This document shows positions 1 to 7,797 of a stretch of 57,177 bases of DNA, piece by piece (the first letter of the stretch is position 1; each line of letters opens with the position of its first letter). The notes under the pieces are model-generated. The model saw nothing but the letters and a program-made list of their open reading frames with translations, had not been told where the DNA came from and did no database searches. The DNA comes from JAAYJR01 sp964563975 (GTDB lineage: Bacteria; Bacteroidota; Bacteroidia; Bacteroidales; Prolixibacteraceae), in the NCBI GenBank assembly GCA_964563975.1, contig CAZLZJ010000008.1, forward strand, positions 1 through 57,177, read 5' to 3'. Position numbers and translations under genes: made by a program.

Positions 1-35
1 TTATGGAGCGGTTTGTTGAAATATCCGGAGATTAT

Positions 36-1337
36 TTATTTCTTATATACCTTTTTATAACCATAAATTGCATTTTCTCCAAGTTCTTCTTCAATTCTAA
101 GCAGTTGGTTATATTTTGCCATTCTGTCTGAGCGGCTTAATGAACCGGTCTTTATCTGCCCGCTGTTTGTGGCAACTGCAATATCGGCAATGGTTGAATC
201 TTCTGTTTCTCCTGACCGGTGTGAAGTAACAGAGGTGTAGCCTGCACGATGTGCCATTTCAATCGCATCAAGAGTTTCTGTGAGAGTGCCTATTTGATTA
301 ACCTTGATCAGGATTGAGTTTGATGCACCAAGTTCTATACCTTTTTGAAGATACTCCACATTGGTAACAAACAGGTCGTCTCCAACTAATTGACATTTAT
401 CTCCAATAGCTTCAGTCAGTTTTACCCATCCGTCCCAGTCGGCTTCATGCATACCATCTTCAATTGAATCAACAGGATACTTTGAAATAAGCTCGGTGAA
501 ATATTCAACCTGCTCGTCAGATGAGCGTTTTGCTGCTCCTGCACCCTCAAATTTTGTATAATCGTATATTCCGTTATTATAGAACTCTGATGCTGCACAG
601 TCGAGCGCTATGGAAATATCACCGCCGTCTTCTGCCCTGCCCGGTTTATACCCTGCATTTTTTATAGCTTCCAGTATACAGTTAAGAGCATCTTCCGTAC
701 CTTCAAGCTCAGGTGCAAAACCTCCTTCATCGCCAACTGCCGTGGAGAGGTTACGGTCTTTCAGAACTTGTTTGAGGTTGTGGAAAATTTCAGTTCCCAT
801 ACGCAAACCTTCCCTGAATGATTTAGCACCAATGGGCCTGATCATAAACTCCTGGAAAGCAATGGGCGCATCAGAATGAGATCCGCCATTAATGATATTC
901 ATCATTGGCACCGGAAGGGTCTTTGCATTTGTTCCCCCGATATATTTGTACAGAGGAAGCCCTGCAAATTCTGCAGCTGCTTTTGCACAAGCCAGCGAAA
1001 CACCAAGCAAGGCATTAGCTCCCAGTTTGGATTTGGTTTTAGTTCCGTCCAGCTCAATCAATTTTTTGTCAATTGCCACCTGATCGGTTCCGTCCATGCC
1101 TATTAACTCTTCGGCAATTATATTGTTTACATTGTCAACGGCTTTTAAAACTCCTTTTCCAAGATATCTTGATTTATCACCGTCACGCAATTCCAGTGCT
1201 TCATTTTCACCTGTGGAAGCGCCGGAAGGAACAGCAGCACGCCCGAATGCTCCGCTTTCAAGCAACACTTCAACTTCAATAGTGGGGTTTCCCCGCGAAT
1301 CTAAGATTTCTCTTGCTTTGATGTCAATTATTAACAT
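36..1337 (-). CDS. eno: Enolase (phosphopyruvate hydratase)
   Basis: This enzyme converts 2-phosphoglycerate to phosphoenolpyruvate in cytosolic glycolysis and gluconeogenesis. The 433-residue length is normal for the family. The active-site features are visible: the flexible loop VPSGASTG (residues 36-43), His154 in NGGSH, Glu163, the proton donor Glu204 in VGDEGG, the magnesium ligand Asp246, the IEDGM segment, and the late signature ILIKVNQIGTLTETL followed by TSHRSGET. The ATG at 1337 gives the usual start just before the IKAREILDSRGNPT segment. It stands alone on the minus strand and diverges from the uronate operon, whose end product enters glycolysis just upstream of this step. A TAnnTTTG-type -7 box lies about 66 bases upstream. 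Identification is secure. Confidence 0.98.
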   Translation of the reverse strand: MLIIDIKAREILDSRGNPTIEVEVLLESGAFGRAAVPSGASTGENEALELRDGDKSRYLGKGVLKAVDNVNNIIAEELIGMDGTDQVAIDKKLIELDGTKTKSKLGANALLGVSLACAKAAAEFAGLPLYKYIGGTNAKTLPVPMMNIINGGSHSDAPIAFQEFMIRPIGAKSFREGLRMGTEIFHNLKQVLKDRNLSTAVGDEGGFAPELEGTEDALNCILEAIKNAGYKPGRAEDGGDISIALDCAASEFYNNGIYDYTKFEGAGAAKRSSDEQVEYFTELISKYPVDSIEDGMHEADWDGWVKLTEAIGDKCQLVGDDLFVTNVEYLQKGIELGASNSILIKVNQIGTLTETLDAIEMAHRAGYTSVTSHRSGETEDSTIADIAVATNSGQIKTGSLSRSDRMAKYNQLLRIEEELGENAIYGYKKVYKK

Positions 1338-1402
1338 AGCATTTTATTTATTGTTTGACTTATAATAATAACGGAATCCATATAGTATAGATATAGTTAC
1401 CC

Positions 1403-1410
1403 CAAAGATA
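1403..1410 (-). promoter_or_regulatory. Candidate -7 box for eno
   Basis: Read on the minus strand the site is TATCTTTG, a full match to the Bacteroidota -7 consensus TAnnTTTG, 66-73 bases upstream of the eno start codon. I see no TTTG at the usual -33 spacing, so support is only the single box. Confidence 0.4.
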
Positions 1411-1713
1411 AAAAATGTTCCTTAATGAATATGATCCAATATAAAAGGCTTCGGATATTTCATATAGTGTTAACTTCTTTTTTAATGACAAGAATAAGTT
1501 TCCGGTTAAAATTAAGATACTTGTTTAATTTTATACTATTAAAATCGCTTATTTTACAGCTTGCTTGTATCTGTTTTAATAATTCTCTTGGGAGTAAATA
1601 TTTTACATGCTCGTTTCAGACTTTTAAAAGGATGGTGTTACTATTTTTGAAAAAATTAAAATATTTGAAAATAGTTAAATTATTTTTGCTTCTACAAAAT
1701 ATATCCATATTTT

Positions 1714-1727
1714 CGTGTTCGTACACG
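1714..1727. promoter_or_regulatory. Inverted repeat before uxaE, possible operator
   Basis: CGTGT-TCGT-ACACG is a perfect five-base-pair inverted repeat 40-53 bases before the uxaE start. It is embedded in a second, looser pair, GTTC...GAAC. Its place just upstream of an inducible catabolic operon suggests a repressor site, but no regulator gene is adjacent and the repeat is short. Confidence 0.25.
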
Positions 1728-1766
1728 GGAACTATTTTGTAGCAAGTAATCAAAAAAATTTATAAA

Positions 1767-3014
1767 ATGAATATTGGGAAATATAGTTTTGGTATTGGCG
1801 ATCGTTTTAACCATCAGGGTTTAGCTCAGTTAAAAGCCATAATGAGGGCTAATAGCAAAGGGGTTGAGGTATGTCCTGTTTGGAATAAGTCTAACAGAGA
1901 ACATGATATTGTTCAATCAGAACCGGAAGGGACACGCATTGAGGCAGATAATGCTGTAAAGCAATTGGGATGGGATAAACCCTATTTTGTTGATGCTGAT
2001 CATATAAACTTATCAAATGTAGATAGGTTTTTACAACATTCTGACTTTTTTACCCTGGATGTGGCTATCTATATCGGAAAATCTTCGGCTCCCGATGATA
2101 TTAAAAAGTTTATAGAGTCTTGCAGGGTGCCGGGAAATATTGTAACAATTCCGGGGATTCCGGAGCCGATTATTATTACAGACAGCCTTATTGAAGAAGC
2201 TGCCGGCAAGTATCTTGCAGCAATTAAAGAAGCAGGAAAGATTTACAGGCATATTGAAAAATCCAGGGGGGGAAATAATTTTATAACAGAAGTGTCTATG
2301 GATGAAGTAGATGAGCCGCAGACACCTGTTGATATGTTTTTTATTTTGAAAATGATTGCTGATGAGCAGATCCCTGCCCGTACATTTGCTCCAAAATTTA
2401 CGGGAAGATTTAACAAAGGGGTTGATTATGTGGGTGATGTTGAGCAGTTTGCCAGAGAATTTGAACAAGATGTGCTTGTAATAGATTATGCCGTTAAACA
2501 TTTTGGGTTGCCTGAAAACCTAAAACTTTCTGTACACTCAGGATCAGATAAATTTACAATTTACCCTATTATTGCAGAAATAATAAAAAAGCATGACAAA
2601 GGGATACATATTAAAACAGCAGGAACAACATGGCTTGAAGAAGTTATTGGATTAGCCTTGTCGGGAGAAGAAGGATTGATGGTTGCAAAAGAGATTTATA
2701 TAAATGCTCTTAACCGTAAAGAGGAGCTTTGTGAACCATATGCCGATGTAATTGATATTGCTGATTCAAGGTTGCCTTTACCAGAAGATGTGACAAGATG
2801 GACAGGAGAGAAATTTGCAAATACCCTCCGCCATATACCGGGGCATCAGGATTATAATCCTGATTTCAGGCAATTAATTCATGTTGGTTATAAAGTTGCC
2901 GCAGAGATGGGTGAAAGATTTACCGGATTGCTGAAAAAATATTCAGATATTGTCGGCCAATGTGTTGAGGAAAATATTTATGAAAGACATTTTAAACGGT
3001 TATTTGAATTGTAA
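1767..3014 (+). CDS. uxaE: Tagaturonate epimerase (UxaE family)
   Basis: The 415-residue protein matches the tagaturonate epimerase family, first described in Thermotoga, which interconverts D-tagaturonate and D-fructuronate. This lets galacturonate carbon enter the glucuronate branch and replaces the UxaB/UxaA route. The match rests on the N-terminal GDRFNHQG segment, the metal-binding-like stretches VDADHINL and HSGSDKF, and the HIPGHQDYNP segment near the C-terminus. It has no signal peptide, so it is cytosolic. It opens the uronate operon, 158 bases before uxaC, and its product or substrate is made by UxaC. Recognition is from overall sequence and context; I am confident of the family and a little less so of the exact substrate. 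Confidence 0.88.
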   Translation: MNIGKYSFGIGDRFNHQGLAQLKAIMRANSKGVEVCPVWNKSNREHDIVQSEPEGTRIEADNAVKQLGWDKPYFVDADHINLSNVDRFLQHSDFFTLDVAIYIGKSSAPDDIKKFIESCRVPGNIVTIPGIPEPIIITDSLIEEAAGKYLAAIKEAGKIYRHIEKSRGGNNFITEVSMDEVDEPQTPVDMFFILKMIADEQIPARTFAPKFTGRFNKGVDYVGDVEQFAREFEQDVLVIDYAVKHFGLPENLKLSVHSGSDKFTIYPIIAEIIKKHDKGIHIKTAGTTWLEEVIGLALSGEEGLMVAKEIYINALNRKEELCEPYADVIDIADSRLPLPEDVTRWTGEKFANTLRHIPGHQDYNPDFRQLIHVGYKVAAEMGERFTGLLKKYSDIVGQCVEENIYERHFKRLFEL

Positions 3015-3172
3015 TATCCGGAGAAAAAGGTTGTTATAAAAACGGATAAAGCAAGTTATACCGTACCTTTAAAAATAAACAATTTTAATAGTATAAAACG
3101 AACATTCCGATTAAAACCGGGACGAAAGAAAATGATTAAATTATTTACAAGTAATTATAAAATTTCAATCAG

Positions 3173-4585
3173 GTGAAAAAATTCATAAATGAGGATTTCC
3201 TTTTACAGACTCCGACTGCGGTAAGGTTATATCATGAGCATGCTAAGAAGATGCCCATATTTGATTATCATTGCCATATCCCTCCCCGTGAAATTGCTGA
3301 AAACACTCAGTTTGAAAATATTACCAAAATATGGCTTTATGGTGACCATTATAAGTGGCGTGCCATGCGTTCAAATGGTGTTAATGAAAAGTATTGTACC
3401 GGTAATGCCTCCGATTGGGAAAAATTTGAAAAATGGGCTGAAACGGTGCCTAATACATTAAGGAATCCATTATATCACTGGACTCATCTGGAGCTTAAGA
3501 GGTTTTTTGGAATAGATAAATTACTTTCACCTGCTACTGCAAGGGAGATTTGGGATGAATGTAATGAAAAACTAAGTTCTCCTGAATACTCTGTGCGAAA
3601 TCTTATTCTTAAGGCGAATGTGCATACAATATGTACAACTGATGATCCCGTTGATTTACTGGAGCATCACAAAAAGATCAAAAATGATGGCTTTAATGTT
3701 TCTGTCCTGCCGGCATGGAGGCCGGATAATGCAATGGCAGTTGATAATACGGAAAGCTTTAATAATTATGCAGACAAACTTGCCGGTTCAGCTGAGATAA
3801 CCATAAACTCATTTGATAGCTTTATGGAGGCCTTGAAATTGAGACACACCTATTTTCATAATAATGGCTGCCGTTTATCTGATCATGGCCTGGAAACGGC
3901 AATTGCCGAAGATTATACAAATGAGGAGGTCAGATCCATATTTATTAAAATCAGAAATGGAAATAAACTGTCAATAGATGAGATCCTCAAGTTTAAATCG
4001 TGTATGTTATATGAGTTTGGGATTATGGATTACTCCCGCGGATGGGTGCAGCAGTTTCACCTTGGAGCTTTGCGCAATAACAATAGCCGGTTATATAAAA
4101 AGCTGGGGCCTGATACCGGCTTTGACTCTATCGGAGACTTTGAAATTGCAAAACCCCTTTCTAAGTTTTTAGATAAATTAGATAGTAATAATCAATTAGC
4201 CAAAACAATAATTTATAATCTTAATCCCCGTGATAATGAGTTGATAGCTACAATGGCAGGGAATTTTCAGGATGGTTCGGTACCGGGTAAGATACAGTAT
4301 GGATCCGCATGGTGGTTTTTAGATCAAAAAGATGGAATAGAAAAGCAGATAAATACTCTGTCCAATTTTGGATTGTTAAGTCGTTTTGTCGGCATGCTTA
4401 CCGATTCAAGAAGTTTTCTTTCATATACGCGTCATGAATATTTCAGAAGAACTTTATGTAATCTGCTGGGAAGTGATGTGGAAAACGGTGAAATTCCAAA
4501 TGATATGGATATGTTAGGACAGTTAGTAGAAAATATCTGTTTTTTTAATGCCAAAAGTTATTTTAATTTCGAAAATGAAAAATAA
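3173..4585 (+). CDS. uxaC: Uronate isomerase (glucuronate/galacturonate isomerase)
   Basis: The enzyme isomerises D-glucuronate to D-fructuronate and D-galacturonate to D-tagaturonate, the entry step of hexuronate catabolism. It belongs to the amidohydrolase superfamily. The metal-binding HxH is seen as DYHCHIPP at residues 31-38 (His33 and His35), and the segment GDHYKWRAMRSNG that follows is typical of the family. Its length of 470 residues is normal. Translation starts at a GTG preceded directly by AATCAG with no Shine-Dalgarno sequence; the only nearby upstream ATG is out of frame and stops at once. The end overlaps kdgK by 11 bases, which supports one transcript and coupled translation. 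Confidence 0.96.
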   Translation: MKKFINEDFLLQTPTAVRLYHEHAKKMPIFDYHCHIPPREIAENTQFENITKIWLYGDHYKWRAMRSNGVNEKYCTGNASDWEKFEKWAETVPNTLRNPLYHWTHLELKRFFGIDKLLSPATAREIWDECNEKLSSPEYSVRNLILKANVHTICTTDDPVDLLEHHKKIKNDGFNVSVLPAWRPDNAMAVDNTESFNNYADKLAGSAEITINSFDSFMEALKLRHTYFHNNGCRLSDHGLETAIAEDYTNEEVRSIFIKIRNGNKLSIDEILKFKSCMLYEFGIMDYSRGWVQQFHLGALRNNNSRLYKKLGPDTGFDSIGDFEIAKPLSKFLDKLDSNNQLAKTIIYNLNPRDNELIATMAGNFQDGSVPGKIQYGSAWWFLDQKDGIEKQINTLSNFGLLSRFVGMLTDSRSFLSYTRHEYFRRTLCNLLGSDVENGEIPNDMDMLGQLVENICFFNAKSYFNFENEK

Positions 4586-5612
4586 AGTTGTCACTTTTGG
4601 AGAAATTATGTTACGCCTTGCAACACCGGGATATTTGCGGTTTTCTCAGGCTGATACTTTTTCAATAATTTATGGGGGAGGAGAAGCTAATGTTGCTGCT
4701 TCTCTTGCCAATTTTGATGTGCCGGTGGATTTTGTTACCAAGCTGCCTGATAATGAGATTGGCCGGGCATGCCTGATGAATTTGAGGAAACAGGGAATCG
4801 GCACAAAGAATATTATTTTGGGTGGAAACCGCTTAGGTATCTATTTTTTGGAAACCGGAGCAGTAAACAGGGGAAGCAAAGTGGTTTATGACCGTGATAA
4901 CTCCTCTTTTTCAGAGATTAAAAAAGGCATGCTTGACTGGAATCATATTTTTGAAGGAGTATCCTGGTTTCATTGGACAGGAATTACTCCTGCTGTTTCG
5001 CAAGGAGCTGCAGATGTATGCCTTGAAGCAATTAAAAAAGCTAATGAACTGGGTATTACTGTGTCATGTGATCTGAACTTTCGCAAAAAGCTTTGGAACT
5101 ATGGGAAAACTGCAAGTGAGGTTATGCCTGAATTGGTATCGGGATGTGATATTATTTTGGGAAATGAAGAGGATGTGGCAGTAATATTCGGGATCAAACC
5201 TGAAGGAATTGATATTACCGGAGGGAAAGTTTTTGGTGAAGCTTACAGGTTGGTGTCGGAAAAGTTGATGAACAGGTTTGTAAGGTGCAAGAAGGTAATA
5301 ACAACATTGCGGGGTTCGGTTAATGCCAATCATAATAGCTGGTCAGGAGTACTTTGGAACGGAAAGGATTTTTTTGAAGCTCCGGTTTACCAGATTACCC
5401 ATATTGTTGACCGGGTTGGAGGAGGCGATGCTTTTATGGGAGGGCTTATTTATGGGTTGATCAATTTTCCCGGTGATGATCAAAAAGCTTTGAGCTTTGC
5501 CGTGGCGGCTTCTTGTTTGAAACATACCGTTTATGGAGATTTTAATCAGGTTTCTGTTGATGAGGTTGAAAAATTAATGGGAGGAGACTCATCAGGGAGA
5601 GTGACCCGCTAA
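4575..5612 (+). CDS. kdgK: 2-keto-3-deoxygluconate kinase (PfkB family)
   Basis: The protein phosphorylates 2-keto-3-deoxygluconate (KDG) to KDPG with ATP in the cytosol. It is a PfkB/ribokinase-fold sugar kinase. The N-terminal substrate-binding signature GGGEANVAASLANFD is at about residues 34-48, and the C-terminal signature DRVGGGDAF holds the catalytic Asp near 285. An in-frame ATG at 4548 is possible, but the one at 4575 puts MKNKVVTFGEIMLR at the N-terminus as in the family, so I chose it. It overlaps uxaC by 11 bases and precedes eda by 20, which fits KDG kinase rather than a fructokinase. Substrate is inferred from these neighbours. Confidence 0.92.
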   Translation: MKNKVVTFGEIMLRLATPGYLRFSQADTFSIIYGGGEANVAASLANFDVPVDFVTKLPDNEIGRACLMNLRKQGIGTKNIILGGNRLGIYFLETGAVNRGSKVVYDRDNSSFSEIKKGMLDWNHIFEGVSWFHWTGITPAVSQGAADVCLEAIKKANELGITVSCDLNFRKKLWNYGKTASEVMPELVSGCDIILGNEEDVAVIFGIKPEGIDITGGKVFGEAYRLVSEKLMNRFVRCKKVITTLRGSVNANHNSWSGVLWNGKDFFEAPVYQITHIVDRVGGGDAFMGGLIYGLINFPGDDQKALSFAVAASCLKHTVYGDFNQVSVDEVEKLMGGDSSGRVTR

Positions 5613-5632
5613 AATATTTTAAATAAAAGAAT

Positions 5633-6307
5633 ATGGCCAGATTTTCAAGAATTGAAGTTATATTGAAGATGAAAGAGACCGGAGTTGTTCCGGTATTTTT
5701 CAATCCTGATCCGGAAATTTGTAAAAATATTGTAAAGGCTTGTTATGACGGGGGAATGCGATTGTTTGAATTTACAAACAGAGGAGATTTTGCAACACTT
5801 ATTTTTGCCGAGCTCAATAAGTGGACAATTCAAAATTGTCCTGATATGATTCTTGGAGCCGGTTCAGTAATTGATGAAGGTACAGCCTCCATGTATATTG
5901 CATTGGGAGCTAATTTCATTGTTGCTCCCGTTATAGATGAGGCAACTGCAAGAGTTTGTAACAGGCGGAAGATTTTATGGAGTCCGGGTTGCGGTTCTGT
6001 TACCGAAATAAACAGGGCACATGAACTTGGAGCTGAGATAGTAAAAGTTTTTCCGGCATCTGAAGTTGGCGGTCCCGGCTTTGTCAAAGCAGTGAAGGGG
6101 CCAATGCCGTGGACTAATATCATGCCTACGGGAGGAGTTGAACCGGAAGAGGAGAACCTGAAGAAGTGGTTTGAAGCAGGGGTAACTTGTGTAGGTATCG
6201 GCTCAAAGCTTTTTACTGAAAAAGTTTTATCAGAAGGTGATTTTGATTTTCTATCAAAGAGTTGTTGTGAAATGCTGGCTGTTGTTAATAAGTATAAAAA
6301 AAATTAA
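5633..6307 (+). CDS. eda: KDPG aldolase (2-dehydro-3-deoxy-phosphogluconate aldolase)
   Basis: This class I aldolase splits KDPG into pyruvate and glyceraldehyde-3-phosphate and completes the uronate route. The Schiff-base lysine is Lys138 in EIVKVFPASEVGG, the conserved catalytic glutamate is Glu46 in RLFEFT, and the LGAGSV and SPGCGSVTE phosphate/substrate loops are present, as is PTGGVEP. At 224 residues it is slightly longer than the E. coli enzyme. It sits between kdgK and the TRAP transporter genes with gaps of 20 and 10 bases, so it is in the same operon. The family can also act on KDPGal or 4-hydroxy-2-oxoglutarate. Confidence 0.95.
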   Translation: MARFSRIEVILKMKETGVVPVFFNPDPEICKNIVKACYDGGMRLFEFTNRGDFATLIFAELNKWTIQNCPDMILGAGSVIDEGTASMYIALGANFIVAPVIDEATARVCNRRKILWSPGCGSVTEINRAHELGAEIVKVFPASEVGGPGFVKAVKGPMPWTNIMPTGGVEPEEENLKKWFEAGVTCVGIGSKLFTEKVLSEGDFDFLSKSCCEMLAVVNKYKKN

Positions 6308-6317
6308 ACTCAAAGTG

Positions 6318-7301
6318 ATGACTTATAAGAGATTATTTAAACTTTTTTTATTTGGCACATTAACATTAGCAAGTTCATGTCATGTTATTTCCAATAGAAC
6401 CGAACTTAAACTTGCTCACGGCCTTCCAACCGATCATCCTGTTCATGAGGCAATGGTTTTTATGGCAGACAGGGCTGCCGAGTTGTCAGATGGAAAATTA
6501 TTGATTGAAGTATACCCTGCCGAGCAGTTGGGTTCGGAGCAGCAATGCGTAGAGTTGGTACAGATTGGCAGCCTTGCAATTACTAAAATATCTGCTGCGG
6601 TGATGGAGAGTTTTACAGATGCTTATAAGGTGTTTGGACTTCCGTATATCTTCATATCCAAGGAACATGCTTTTAAGGTGATGGATGGCGAAATAGGAAA
6701 AGACCTTCTTTTAAGTACGGAAAATAAATGGATACGCGGATTGTGTTATTATGATGCCGGCTCCCGCAGCTTTTATACAAAAATGAAACCCATTACCCAT
6801 CCTGACGATCTTTCAGGAATGAAAATGAGAGTTATGCGCAGCATAACTGCTGTGGAGATGATGAAAGCCTTAGGTGGCTCAGCAACTCCGATTACATGGG
6901 GGGAGTTATATACTGCACTGCAAAGCGGTGTGGTCGACGGAGCTGAAAATAATCCCCCAAGCCTTTATACATCCCGCCATTACGAGGTTTGTAAATATTA
7001 TTCGCTTGATGAACATACAACAATCCCGGATGTGCTGGTGATAAGTAAAAAGATATGGGACAAATTGTCGGAGCAGGAGCAGAAATGGGTTCAGCAGGCA
7101 GCCGATGAGTCAGCTGTATTAGAAAGAAAGCTCTGGGCAGAATCTGAAAAGAAATCACTTGAAGAGGTGCAAAAAGCAGGAGTTAAGATCAATTATCCCG
7201 ATAAAACTCCTTTTATTGAAAAAGTACAGCCTCTATTAGAGTCTTACCGAAATAATGAGGTTATTTATTCTTATATAAAAAGAATCAATTCTGTTCAATA
7301 A
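6318..7301 (+). CDS. dctP: TRAP transporter substrate-binding lipoprotein (DctP family)
   Basis: The protein captures a sugar acid outside the inner membrane and delivers it to the DctQM permease. The predicted N-terminus is a lipoprotein signal ending in LASSC (Cys21), so it is probably membrane-anchored rather than freely periplasmic. The family hallmark GVVDGAENNP is present, as is the KMRVMRS segment that carries the arginine which normally pairs with the substrate carboxylate. An upstream in-frame start at 6237 would lie inside eda and spoil the signal peptide, so the ATG at 6318 was chosen. Uronate is the inferred ligand because the genes follow uxaC, kdgK and eda at once. Confidence 0.93.
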   Translation: MTYKRLFKLFLFGTLTLASSCHVISNRTELKLAHGLPTDHPVHEAMVFMADRAAELSDGKLLIEVYPAEQLGSEQQCVELVQIGSLAITKISAAVMESFTDAYKVFGLPYIFISKEHAFKVMDGEIGKDLLLSTENKWIRGLCYYDAGSRSFYTKMKPITHPDDLSGMKMRVMRSITAVEMMKALGGSATPITWGELYTALQSGVVDGAENNPPSLYTSRHYEVCKYYSLDEHTTIPDVLVISKKIWDKLSEQEQKWVQQAADESAVLERKLWAESEKKSLEEVQKAGVKINYPDKTPFIEKVQPLLESYRNNEVIYSYIKRINSVQ

Positions 7302-7312
7302 AAATTAATGAT

Positions 7313-7792
7313 ATGACAATAAGAAAATCCATTGATAAAGCTTTGGAGTGGATATTGGTATTTCTACTCAGCTTTCTTGTGATTGATGTGTTATGGCAGG
7401 TTGCCAGCCGTTATTTGATGAAATCTCCAAGTAATTTTACAGACGAACTGGCCGGTTATCTTCTTATTTGGGTGGGGCTGCTTGGCGCAGCATATGTAGC
7501 CGGAAAAGGCGAACACCTGGCAATCGACCTGCTCCTTCAAAAGAGTTCGCCAAAAAGAAAATTAAAACTTCAAATGATAATCAGTGTTGTAGTCATTTTA
7601 TTTGCAATGGCAGTATTGGTATTGGGAGGGTCATGGCTTGTTTATACAAGGTTTTATCTGTCGGTGAAGTCGTCGGCACTGGGTATGCCTCTTGGAGTTG
7701 TATATTTGGTTTTACCTGTAAGTGGTGTACTTATAACCTATTTTGAAATTGACAATATTTATAATATGGTTAAAACAGACCGGAAAAACTAA
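7313..7792 (+). CDS. dctQ: TRAP transporter small permease (DctQ family)
   Basis: The 159-residue protein has four hydrophobic segments and the typical DctQ features: an early WQVASRY segment after helix 1, the LAGYLLIWVGLLGAAY stretch, and the GEHLAIDLLL motif. It forms the small membrane subunit that pairs with DctM in a secondary, sodium-driven high-affinity carrier. It lies 11 bases after dctP and 5 bases before dctM. Identification is secure at family level; the transported substrate is inferred from the operon. Confidence 0.93.
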   Translation: MTIRKSIDKALEWILVFLLSFLVIDVLWQVASRYLMKSPSNFTDELAGYLLIWVGLLGAAYVAGKGEHLAIDLLLQKSSPKRKLKLQMIISVVVILFAMAVLVLGGSWLVYTRFYLSVKSSALGMPLGVVYLVLPVSGVLITYFEIDNIYNMVKTDRKN

Positions 7793-7797
7793 TTAAT

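Larger units (their letters stand above)
1338..1766. other. Divergent intergenic region eno / uxaE
   Basis: The region is AT-rich and separates two divergent transcription units. It carries the eno -7 box (1403-1410), a plus-strand TAnnTTTG match (TATTTTTG, 1642-1649) 118 bases before uxaE, and a short inverted repeat (1714-1727). An open frame of 105 codons at 1425-1742 looks like AT-rich chance coding and is not called as a gene. Confidence 0.5.

Noticed and set aside
1425..1742. Open frame of 105 codons between eno and uxaE
   Set aside because: It is very AT-rich, its residues are mostly Leu, Ile, Phe, Lys and Ser as expected from chance in such sequence, and it shows no domain and no signal-peptide design. 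It would also cover the likely promoter region of uxaE.
3016..3047. ATCCG/CGGAT repeat between uxaE and uxaC
   Set aside because: Five-base arms with 22 bases between them and no T-run; too weak for a terminator or operator.
3109..3122. A 14-mer (GATTAAAACCGGGA) that recurs inverted at 57050-57063
   Set aside because: One shared 14-mer in 57 kb of biased composition can be chance; the flanks differ and no further copies were noticed.
4548..4574. Upstream start for kdgK
   Set aside because: It adds nine residues not seen in relatives; the ATG at 4575 gives the family N-terminus.
6237..6317. Upstream start for dctP inside eda
   Set aside because: It would place 27 residues before the lipoprotein signal and overlap eda by 71 bases.
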